Under the pieces are notes generated by a model. That model saw only the letters and a program-made list of their open reading frames with translations, searched no databases and was not told the DNA's origin. From Myxococcales bacterium (lineage in GTDB: Bacteria > Myxococcota_A > Polyangia > Polyangiales > Polyangiaceae), in the NCBI GenBank assembly GCA_903642325.1, contig CAHJWM010000002.1, forward strand, positions 124,001-188,000: DNA of 64,000 bases. The letters run 5' to 3'. Position numbers and translations under genes: made by a program. Positions 34,391-42,473 of this stretch are shown one piece after another. Position 1 is the first letter of the stretch, and each line of letters opens with the position of its first letter.

Positions 34391-36303
34391 GCGCTCGATT
34401 CCTCTTCCGCGCGTTCGGACCCACGCTTTGGTGCATCTTTGGTCGTAAACAAAATCGTCGAGCGGGCGGGCAGAACGAGCTTTCCCACCTGCCAGGGGGG
34501 GCCATAACTCTGTCCGCCGTATCTCACGTCCTCCGTCGAGAGCAGCACGGCCCACAGCGTGTTGGGCGGCGGCGCGAGCAACGGTTCCGCGATCGGTCGA
34601 AGCTCCAAGTCGCCACCCAAGTTGGTGATCAGCAGCTGGTCGCCCTGGTCACACAGAAAGCGCAAGGCCAGAACCCGATCGGCGAGCACCGATCCATGCA
34701 TGCGTGCGGCGAGACGCTGCTTGAGCGCGGGTTGCTCTCGGCGTAGCCGCAACAAATCCTTATGTAGCGCATACATGGCCGCGTTCGTTCGGCGTTCGGA
34801 GAAATTCAGCTTGCAGCGCTCGAACGTGGACAACTCTGCGGGGCGCGCCATCTGTTCTTGCGCTTGGCGCGCCGCCGCGGACGGAAATTGTTCGAGGAAC
34901 TTGCGGCGGTCTTTATCCGCGGACGCGCGCAGCTCCCCTTCATGGTCGGCAAAAAAGTAAAACGGCGCCGAGGACGCGAATTCTTGTCCTTGAAAAAGCA
35001 TCGGGGTCGGCGGTGACAGCAACATCAGCGCGGTGATGGCCCGAAGCTCGGCGGCGCTGGTCAATCGATCGACGCGGGAGCCGGTGACGCTATTTGCAAT
35101 TTGGTCGTGGTTTTGCAAATAAGTGACGAAGTGGCGGGCATCCAAATCCAATGCCGGGGTCCCGCGCGTATTCTTCTGCCAATAATAGTGCTGTCCTTGA
35201 AACAAGTACCCCCACTTGAGGCCCGAGATCAGCTCCTGCGGCGTGCCGCGATAATCGTTGTAATAGGCTTCGTGCCGACCGGTGAGCGCGACCATTGCCG
35301 AATGATGGAAGTCGTCGTTCCAAAGGGCGTCGATCCCATATCCGCCGGCCTCGGGAGAACGCACGAGCTTGGTTTCTTGCGGCTCGTTCTCGGCCACGAT
35401 GAAGATGCTTTTGGAAAGCGCCTCGCCGCCACGCCGCGCGGCCCGCACGATATCCGCGAGAACATGCGGCTGCGATTTGTCGAAGATCGCCTGAGTGGCG
35501 TCGAGTCGCAGACCGTCGAAGTGGAACTCTTCGATCCAATAGCGGGCGTTCTCACAAAAAAATTCCCGCACGGCAGGGCTGCCGGGTCCGTCGAAATTGA
35601 TCGGATCCCCCCAGTCATTCTGGTAGGCGTCGCTGAAGTAATCGCGCGAGAACATCGAAAAGTAGCTGCCGTTCGGCCCGAAGTGGTTATAAACTACGTC
35701 TAAAATCACACCCAAGCCGTGCGCATGGGCCGTAGCTACGAGGACCCGTAAGTCGTCGGGCGAGCCGTAAATTTGGACGGGCGCCCATGGGTTGACACCG
35801 TCGTAGCCCCAGCCGAACCGGCCCGGAAAGCCGTTGATTGGCATCAGCTCGATGGTGGTTATTCCGAGCTCGGCGAGCTCGGCGAACTGAGCCGCGGCTG
35901 CTCGATACGTGCCCTCCTTGGTGAAGGTTCCCAAGTGAAGCTCGTATATCACCCGCGCATCCGGGCTTTCTTCGAACCCGGAGTCTTGCCAAGCAAAGGT
36001 CGATGACTCTACGACCTGGGATGGCCCATGAGGGCCTTCGGGCTGAAAGCGCGAGGCGGGGTCGGGATACAACTTCGGCTCGTCGTCCAGCCGGAACAAG
36101 TATCGGGCTCCGCCGCGCATGCCGGTGACGTGCCCAGAGTGATAGCCATTCTCTTCGAGCAGCAGCAGCTGCTCGGGGCGATCGCCGCTACAGTCCACAA
36201 CGGAGACTCTTTTACGGTCGGGCGCCCAAACGCGGAAGAGCGTTCCGCCTTCTTCTACCTCCGCACCAACCGCGAAGCGCCGAGCAGATGTCGTTGGACT
36301 CAT
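34387..36303 (-). CDS. treZ: Malto-oligosyltrehalose trehalohydrolase
   Basis: A 638-residue enzyme that releases trehalose from maltooligosyl trehalose. It has an N-terminal CBM48-like domain (RRFAVGAEVEEGGTLFRVWA), then the GH13_10 barrel with DVVYNHFGPNG, HFDGLRLDATQAIFD (nucleophile Asp), IFIVAENE (Glu) and TYLQNHDQIAN. The companion TreY synthase is not in the window. It is the first gene of a three- to four-gene minus-strand operon with a GH13 glucosidase and a DNA ligase. Start ATG 36303 is preferred over TTG 36324. Confidence 0.9.
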   Translation of the reverse strand: MSPTTSARRFAVGAEVEEGGTLFRVWAPDRKRVSVVDCSGDRPEQLLLLEENGYHSGHVTGMRGGARYLFRLDDEPKLYPDPASRFQPEGPHGPSQVVESSTFAWQDSGFEESPDARVIYELHLGTFTKEGTYRAAAAQFAELAELGITTIELMPINGFPGRFGWGYDGVNPWAPVQIYGSPDDLRVLVATAHAHGLGVILDVVYNHFGPNGSYFSMFSRDYFSDAYQNDWGDPINFDGPGSPAVREFFCENARYWIEEFHFDGLRLDATQAIFDKSQPHVLADIVRAARRGGEALSKSIFIVAENEPQETKLVRSPEAGGYGIDALWNDDFHHSAMVALTGRHEAYYNDYRGTPQELISGLKWGYLFQGQHYYWQKNTRGTPALDLDARHFVTYLQNHDQIANSVTGSRVDRLTSAAELRAITALMLLSPPTPMLFQGQEFASSAPFYFFADHEGELRASADKDRRKFLEQFPSAAARQAQEQMARPAELSTFERCKLNFSERRTNAAMYALHKDLLRLRREQPALKQRLAARMHGSVLADRVLALRFLCDQGDQLLITNLGGDLELRPIAEPLLAPPPNTLWAVLLSTEDVRYGGQSYGPPWQVGKLVLPARSTILFTTKDAPKRGSERAEEESSA

Positions 36304-36426
36304 AGCCAGTGCCGCGCGATGCAAGGGTCGCGCCGTAGTGGCTGGTTATTCCTCACGTTCGGCATTCGGCAAACGTCGCGGGCAGCGCTCGCGGAGCTCG
36401 ACCCCAGGGTCGCCAGGGTATGCTTC

Positions 36427-36957
36427 ATGCGCTATTATCGAACGATGACCATGGAACTTGGCACGCGCGCGGCGCCGGCGCCTGGCGCGTTGCTCGAGGA
36501 CTACGACCCGGCCCATCAGCTCCCTGTCGCCGGGTATGCCGCTCTTATTTCGGTGTGGGGCGCGTTGATGGGCGCCGTGCTGGTCACGAGCAAGCCGGCC
36601 TCGCTTCATCTGCGCACTGGAGACACGCTGCTCGTGGGAGTCGCCACATTTCAATTGACTCGGATTATGGCCAAAGACCGGGTTTTGGCGCCCGTGCGCG
36701 CGCCCTTCACGTCTTATCAAAAACCCGCCGGCGCGGGGGAGGTGGAAGAGAAAGCCCGCGGCACCGGCCTGCGCAAAGCCATTGGCGAGCTACTCACCTG
36801 CCCATACTGCCTCGCGCCCTGGGTCGCGAGCGCGCTAGCGTTCTTTCTCGTCAAAGCGCCACAAAAAACGCGCTGGCTCGCCTCGGTCTTCGCGGCCGTG
36901 GCTTTGGCAGATGTCTGCCAACAAGGTTATTCCGCTTTGAAGCAGCTTTCAAAATGA
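36427..36957 (+). CDS. DUF1360 family membrane protein
   Basis: A 176-residue protein with two or three membrane segments. Family hallmarks are VATFQLTRIMAKDRVLAPVR, FTSYQ and the cysteine motif ELLTCPYCLAPWVAS. Function unknown; relatives occur in Gram-positive and myxobacterial genomes. The start is one of three ATGs (36427, 36445, 36451); AGGG at 36414-36417 favours the first. It diverges from treZ. Confidence 0.75.
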   Translation: MRYYRTMTMELGTRAAPAPGALLEDYDPAHQLPVAGYAALISVWGALMGAVLVTSKPASLHLRTGDTLLVGVATFQLTRIMAKDRVLAPVRAPFTSYQKPAGAGEVEEKARGTGLRKAIGELLTCPYCLAPWVASALAFFLVKAPQKTRWLASVFAAVALADVCQQGYSALKQLSK

Positions 36958-36979
36958 GATCCAATCACTAGTGACACCT

Positions 36980-37831
36980 ATGTCTGACGAGCCCGTCGCA
37001 CCGCCCGCTGCCCTGTCGCCGCTCGATGCCGCTAATCGGGTCTTCGCGAAGACCTACGAGAGCTCGCGCGAGGCGGCGCAGGACGAGGTGCCCGTCCTCG
37101 TGCTCATGCCGGGGGAAGTCGTCTTACGCCGCGGAGCGGCGCGTAGCGCATCTCCGGTTTTCCGAGCCTCGTTTGCAGCGGCGAAAGACGTCGCTCACAT
37201 TGCGGTGGCTCTGTTCGCGCTCACTGCGCGCGATCGTCACCTATCCGCAGAAAGCTTGGAACGGGCCCGGGGCTTACGCAAGCATGCGTCACAGGCGCTC
37301 GACCAGCTCCAAGATCCAGCATTGAGCAGCGTCAGCCGGAGCCTTTTTAGCGTGCTCGAGCTCGCTGCGCAGTTCGCCACCGAGGTCGTGGAAAATCGCG
37401 GAGCCAGCGCGGAGGACCGCGCCGCATTCGCGAGCACCGTGGGCCCCCAGCTCCTACGGCTCACGGCGCTCGCGACGGGCGAACAGATCGCCGAGCTACA
37501 TCGGGCCGTGGAGTCTCTGCTCGCGCCACTTCCAAGCGCGGAGCGCGCGCGGGTGCAGGTCGTCGTGGTCGGCGACCATCAGGCACGGGCCCGCAGTCTG
37601 GGCATGCAATACTTCCAACGCCGGCTGGGCGAAGGTCCCGGGGAAGACGAGCGAGTCACCTACGGTGAAAATATCGTGGACGAGGAAGAGGCGCTCGCCC
37701 TCGTCGGGACGCGGCGATTGGACCGCGTCATCGCGGCCGCCTTTTTTGGCGACGCAAAACGATTGCAACGGGACGTCCTGGGAGACGCCGCCAAGGCTTG
37801 CCTCGAACAGCTCGACTTGCCGCCGCTTTGA
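36980..37831 (+). CDS. Hypothetical protein, 283 residues
   Basis: A mainly helical soluble protein with acidic Pro/Ala-rich ends and no signal peptide. Blocks such as VLVLMPGEVVLRRGAA and LARVQVVVVGDHQARARSLG-like segments are not familiar to me. It follows the DUF1360 gene closely (22 bases) and may be cotranscribed. A GTG at 36971 is an alternative start. Confidence 0.6.
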   Translation: MSDEPVAPPAALSPLDAANRVFAKTYESSREAAQDEVPVLVLMPGEVVLRRGAARSASPVFRASFAAAKDVAHIAVALFALTARDRHLSAESLERARGLRKHASQALDQLQDPALSSVSRSLFSVLELAAQFATEVVENRGASAEDRAAFASTVGPQLLRLTALATGEQIAELHRAVESLLAPLPSAERARVQVVVVGDHQARARSLGMQYFQRRLGEGPGEDERVTYGENIVDEEEALALVGTRRLDRVIAAAFFGDAKRLQRDVLGDAAKACLEQLDLPPL

Positions 37832-37853
37832 GCGGGCGACGCAGCTATGAGCA

Positions 37854-38165
37854 TCAGCGGTGAGCTGGCGCAAGTATGATCAATCGACGAGCGACGTAAG
37901 CGGCAACGTTTCCCGGCTCCCTCGCTTCCCCTCGCCCAATGGCGAACAGGATCCCGCCGCATTGGGTCCAGGTAGCGGTGTCGATGGATTCGGTGCCGTC
38001 CAAGAATACCGGCGCGTCATCTCGGCGCTCTTGAGTCGGGACCTCGAGGGCCCGAGCCACCGCGATCAGCTCCTGTACGGCCGACTCCGATTTCAGAGGA
38101 TCGTTGAGATCAGGGGTCAGGCGTTCAAGCGCTTCAATCAGGTCGCTACGCGACGGGGTGTTCAT
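37854..38165 (-). CDS. Small hypothetical protein, 103 residues
   Basis: Starts MNTPSRSDLIEALERLTPDL with AAAGG upstream of the ATG at 38165. The product is acidic in the N-terminal half and has a hydrophobic strand (CGGILFAIGRG). No family recognised. It lies downstream of the degenerate NtrC-like regulator on the same strand. Confidence 0.55.
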   Translation of the reverse strand: MNTPSRSDLIEALERLTPDLNDPLKSESAVQELIAVARALEVPTQERRDDAPVFLDGTESIDTATWTQCGGILFAIGRGEAREPGNVAAYVARRLIILAPAHR

Positions 38166-38305
38166 GATTGCAATACCTTTCGGCGAGCGCCCGCTCCCCT
38201 TGTGCCAACCCGTGCCGCGATTGGAGACTGATTGTAGACGAAAATTGGTTTGCCCTCAGCGCTGCAATGCGCCTCACACGCGGCAACTTGCGACGTTCAG
38301 TTAAA

Positions 38306-39514
38306 CTAACGGCGCGAAGGTTCACGACCATTCGCCGTACGCAAGGCGGGGGCCAGATCCATTGGGGGGGGCACGTTGGATTCTCTCATCGCGATCCCAA
38401 ATTTCGACATCCGGTAACGAATTTGGTCTCTAGTCAGACCCAGCAACGCCGCGGCGCGAGTTTGATTGTTCTCCGCGAGGCGGAGGGCTTGCACCAGCAC
38501 GTCGCGTTCCAGCTCGGCCAAATCGATGCCGGCAAGTGGCAGCCGAAAATCGATTCCGGTTTGCGTCAGCTGAAATGGCGGTAAATCCTCGGCTTCGACC
38601 GCGCCGTGCTCGCCGCTCAGGCCGCACCGCTCGACCAAGTGACATAGCTCACGCACATTGCCAGGCCAGTCGTGGTCCCGCAGTTTCCGCAGTGCGCCTT
38701 CGCTGAATCTAAGCGGCTTCGCCCCGTAGCGGCTCGCGGTATTTTGCGCGAAGTGTGCGGCGAGCGGGGCGATATCCTCCGCGCGGTCGCGCAGCGGCGG
38801 GATCTCGAGCACGAATGGAAAGCGATATGCAAGCTCCGGACGGACGAAACCATCACGCGCGGCGCGACCAAGATCTCTGCTCGAGGAGGCAACGAGGCGC
38901 ACCGAACGCGCCGACTCGTTGACATCGCGAAGCAGGCGCAAAATATTGGCCTGAACGTCAGGTGACGTCTCGCCGATCTCATGCACGTAGATCGTCGTTC
39001 CAACGCCCGCCAAGAGCTCACGACGCGCACTCGTTGCATCGAGTATTTTTGCGATTTTTGCGTGCGCATTCGCGGCCTCCAAGATCACGAACTCGCCGTC
39101 TGGATAGGTCGAGTCGTGCAGCGCTTTGGCGACGTGGCGCTTTCCCGTGCCAGTCTCACCCCGCAGAAGCAGCGCGGCGCGCGGCTTGGCCGCAAGCTGG
39201 CCAATCGTGGAGGCCAAACGCGCCGCCGGCTCGCTAGTCCCGATCAGCGCGGCGGGAGTCGTCGCGTGCCGACTGCTCGCCGACGAGGGGGCTTCACGCC
39301 ACGCTTGCCGAACGCGATCGATGAATTCGTCGAACGTGAAGGGCGCGCTGACCTCACCTGAAACGTCTGCGCACAAGACCGCCGCTTGCGGCCGAAGGTC
39401 GTCGACGCGCTCCGCGAATACCTTCGTCGTACAAATCTCGTAGCCTTGCTTGGCCAAGCACTCGATGATCTCGGTCGTTTCTGGCTGAGTGCCCACGACC
39501 AGCGCGCGTTTCAT
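38306..39514 (-). CDS. Degenerate NtrC-family (sigma-54 type) AAA+ regulator
   Basis: A 402-residue protein with a short receiver-like N-terminus (RALVVGTQPETTEIIE) lacking a clear phosphoacceptor, then an AAA+ domain and a Fis-type helix-turn-helix (NNQTRAAALLGLTRDQIRYR). The Walker A is GETGTGKRHVAKAL, with Arg where the family has Glu. The GAFTGA loop that contacts sigma-54 is missing entirely, and the Walker B reads IYVHEIGE, with His replacing the catalytic Asp. It probably cannot drive sigma-54 open-complex formation and may act as a repressor or with sigma-70. Start ATG 39514 begins the homologous part. Confidence 0.85.
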   Translation of the reverse strand: MKRALVVGTQPETTEIIECLAKQGYEICTTKVFAERVDDLRPQAAVLCADVSGEVSAPFTFDEFIDRVRQAWREAPSSASSRHATTPAALIGTSEPAARLASTIGQLAAKPRAALLLRGETGTGKRHVAKALHDSTYPDGEFVILEAANAHAKIAKILDATSARRELLAGVGTTIYVHEIGETSPDVQANILRLLRDVNESARSVRLVASSSRDLGRAARDGFVRPELAYRFPFVLEIPPLRDRAEDIAPLAAHFAQNTASRYGAKPLRFSEGALRKLRDHDWPGNVRELCHLVERCGLSGEHGAVEAEDLPPFQLTQTGIDFRLPLAGIDLAELERDVLVQALRLAENNQTRAAALLGLTRDQIRYRMSKFGIAMRESNVPPPMDLAPALRTANGREPSRR

Positions 39515-39672
39515 GACACCTCCGACGACGCTGGGACACGGCGCGCCTGCCCGACCATGGTGCACGCGCCATGCCCGGGGTTGCGTGGAGCGCGCACTCA
39601 AGGCGCAACACGCGGCTGTCGTTCGTCGAGTAGAGCAGGGCGGCCCTGCTCCACTTGCCTACGTCGTCCGTC

Positions 39673-42093
39673 TCAGAGCCCTGGCGGATCCATTTCCCGC
39701 TCGTGATGGCGGTGCCGCGCAATGGCCTTGATGAAGTCGGGCAGCGCCTTGGCGGCCGCATCGTACTTGCCCACGAGCATGCCCGGGTCGGGACTGCCCG
39801 AGGGTAGCAAAGTGGGCGCGCCCGCCGTTTGAAGCAACGAGGCAGCGTCGCTCAGAGCCAAAATGGGCTTTGCGTGTCGATATTGATCTTTGATGAACTC
39901 GAGCACGTGCCCGAGACTGGCGAGGGTGGCCAGCGCTGCTTTGCCGCCGGGTATGGCGAGCGCATCGAAGACCACCGAGGGCATGGTTTCCAGCGTGGCT
40001 TCGACTTCGATTCGGTCGCCGGTTTCCGAGCTGACGCTGCCCAATCGGGCCCCGACATAGCGAGGAACCGCGCCCTGTTCGGTCAAGCCGACATGTAAGG
40101 CGCGCGCGGCCTCGCCGTCCACACCATTGGCGACCAAAATCGCAATGCGGCGAGTAGCAATGCTGCCATCACCTGGGTGAGCCATCAAGGAGAGCGCCGG
40201 CGACACTTCCACTTCCGGTTTCGTCACGCTCTTCAGCACCTTCGGGGCGGGCTTCGGCATATCCATGCCGAGCTCGATGGCGAGCTTGCGAGCCAGGCCG
40301 GAATCCACGTTGGCCAGGATCGATACCATGCGTTCCCGGATGGCGGGCGTCTGCACTTTGGTCAGCTCGAAGCGAAACCCACGTAGGATGTGGGCCTTCT
40401 CGACCGCGCTTTGACTGTTGAAAAAGAGCGTGGCCTGCGTGTAGTGGTCAGCAAAGCGCTCCGGCTTTCCGCGCACCTTGTCGTCCTCGATGTGCTCGCG
40501 GAAGGAAGTGAAACCTGCCGCACCGGCTTGGAACGGGCAGCCCCCACCCAGCGAATTCGGCTCGTAGGATACCCGTCCTCGGTTAATCGCCTGGCGGTGC
40601 AGGCCGTCCCGTTGATTGTTATGGGTCTGAACAATCGGGGCGTTGATCGGAATCTCGTGGAAGTTTGGGCCGCCCAAACGGGAAATCTGCGTGTCGACGT
40701 AGGAATGAATGCGGCCGGCCAATAGCGGGTCATTCGAGAAGTCCAGACCAGGAACGATGTGCGCCGTACAAAACGCCACTTGCTCTGTCTCGGCGAAAAA
40801 GTTGTCGGGGTTGCGATTGAGCACCATCTTACCCACCGGCGTCAGCGGCACGAGCTCCTCCGGCACTAGCTTCGTCGAGTCCAGTATGTCGAAGCTGAAA
40901 CCTTCGGCCTGCTTTTCCGAAAACATCTGGAAGCTGAGCTCCCACTCTGGGAATGCACCCGCCTCGATCGCCTCCCACAGGTCTCGGCGATGAAAGTCGG
41001 CGTCGGCACCCGCCAGTTTGACGGCCTCGTCCCAATCCAGTGAGTGAGTGCCGGCAACCGGCCGCCAATGAAACTTCACGAACGTCGCTTTGCCTTGCTC
41101 GTTGACTAGACGGAACGTGTGCACGCCAAAGCCCTGCATCATGCGGTAACTGCGCGGCAGAGCGCGATCCGACATGATCCACATCAGCATGTGCACCGAC
41201 TCCGGCATCAGCGAGACGAAATCCCAAAATGTATCGTGCGCGGTCGCCGCTTGCGGGATGCCCATATGCGGCTCGGGCTTCGCGGCGTGGATCAAGTCCG
41301 GAAACTTCATCGCGTCTTGAATGAAGAACACGGGGATGTTGTTGCCCACCAAATCCCAGTTGCCTTCGTCGGTATAGAATTTCACGGCGAAACCGCGCAC
41401 GTCTCGCGCGGTGTCGACCGAGCCGCGCTCGCCCGCAACCGTCGAGAAACGGACGAAGACCGGCGTTCGCTTGCCCGCTTCCGCAAACAGCGATGCCCGC
41501 GTCACGTTCGTCATGGGCTTGTAGCATTCGAAATAACCATGGGCCCCGGAGCCACGAGCATGGACGATGCGCTCCGGAATGCGTTCGTGATCGAAGTGAG
41601 TGATCTTCTCGCGGAGGACGAAGTCCTCGAGCAGTGCGGGCCCGCGGAGACCTGCCTTGAGTGAGCTCTGATTGTCCGAGACCGGCACGCCCTGGTTGGT
41701 CGTGAGCACGCGGTCGCTGGCATCGGTCCGCACGCGGTCGAGCGGCAGCACGCCTGGGTTTACGCCGAGGTTTGGCTTGCCAGCACCCACTTTTGCCGAA
41801 GCCGTCTGCTCCGTCAGCGTGCTGCCCGTGACGCTGGGGCTCGCAGGCTTTGCGGTTGCGCCGGTCTGGGGTTTGGCGGTGGCCTTGCCGTACTCACCGG
41901 CCTTGTTCGGATTGAAGGGCATGGCGGCGACCAACTCTTCGGTGCCTGCCATCTTTTCAGCGAGCGCGTCGGAAGAGCCGCGCTTGCTGCCTCGCGCGGG
42001 ACCGCTAACGGTGGAACGCGCGCTTGTGGTCGAGCCGGAAGCTGGGTCGCTCTTGGCGAGGGGCTTTCCGTCAAAAGGTTTCTTGGCGGCCAT
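39673..42093 (-). CDS. katE: Large-subunit (clade 2, KatE/HPII-type) catalase
   Basis: An 806-residue heme catalase. An Ala/Ser/Lys-rich N-terminal extension (about 1-130) precedes the core: distal His in RIVHARGSGAHGYFE, the heme-binding region RFSTVAGERGS, and proximal Tyr in RIHSYVDTQISRLGGPNF. The C-terminal 150 residues form the flavodoxin/DJ-1-like domain unique to large catalases (RRIAILVANGVDGE). Where E. coli HPII has His392, cross-linked to the heme Tyr, this protein has Cys (AFCTAHIVPG). Destroys H2O2 in the cytoplasm. Divergent from the CBM48-GH13 gene. Confidence 0.93.
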   Translation of the reverse strand: MAAKKPFDGKPLAKSDPASGSTTSARSTVSGPARGSKRGSSDALAEKMAGTEELVAAMPFNPNKAGEYGKATAKPQTGATAKPASPSVTGSTLTEQTASAKVGAGKPNLGVNPGVLPLDRVRTDASDRVLTTNQGVPVSDNQSSLKAGLRGPALLEDFVLREKITHFDHERIPERIVHARGSGAHGYFECYKPMTNVTRASLFAEAGKRTPVFVRFSTVAGERGSVDTARDVRGFAVKFYTDEGNWDLVGNNIPVFFIQDAMKFPDLIHAAKPEPHMGIPQAATAHDTFWDFVSLMPESVHMLMWIMSDRALPRSYRMMQGFGVHTFRLVNEQGKATFVKFHWRPVAGTHSLDWDEAVKLAGADADFHRRDLWEAIEAGAFPEWELSFQMFSEKQAEGFSFDILDSTKLVPEELVPLTPVGKMVLNRNPDNFFAETEQVAFCTAHIVPGLDFSNDPLLAGRIHSYVDTQISRLGGPNFHEIPINAPIVQTHNNQRDGLHRQAINRGRVSYEPNSLGGGCPFQAGAAGFTSFREHIEDDKVRGKPERFADHYTQATLFFNSQSAVEKAHILRGFRFELTKVQTPAIRERMVSILANVDSGLARKLAIELGMDMPKPAPKVLKSVTKPEVEVSPALSLMAHPGDGSIATRRIAILVANGVDGEAARALHVGLTEQGAVPRYVGARLGSVSSETGDRIEVEATLETMPSVVFDALAIPGGKAALATLASLGHVLEFIKDQYRHAKPILALSDAASLLQTAGAPTLLPSGSPDPGMLVGKYDAAAKALPDFIKAIARHRHHEREMDPPGL

Positions 42094-42473
42094 TGGGAAG
42101 GACTCCGTTTCAACGTGTGAGCTGAGAAGTGGAAATGAGATCGAACGTGAACGACGCGCGAAGGCGTCTCCGGCTCGACGGGTGGCGGGATACTGCACGG
42201 GATCAAACAAAGCCGACAACGAATAAAGGGCGCGGCCATCGATTTACTAGCTGGGGCGTGTTGCACCAACGAGGCTGATTGCGACGTACGGAGCGGCTAA
42301 TGCTCTGTTTCGCTATGCTCATTCTGTGACGTCTGTAGCGCTGTTTAGCCTTGGTCTAAGTTTGGCCGGGGCGGTGAGTGGGCCGTCTAATTACAAGCTA
42401 GAAGCGACGCGCGCCGGTCGAAATTTGTTCGCAAGACCCGCGACGGGTGTGAGAAAGTCCCGACCCAAGTCGC
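42094..42473. other. Divergent intergenic region
   Basis: About 380 bases between the catalase and the GH13 gene. It must hold both promoters; I see no clear operator, repeat or terminator. Confidence 0.4.
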
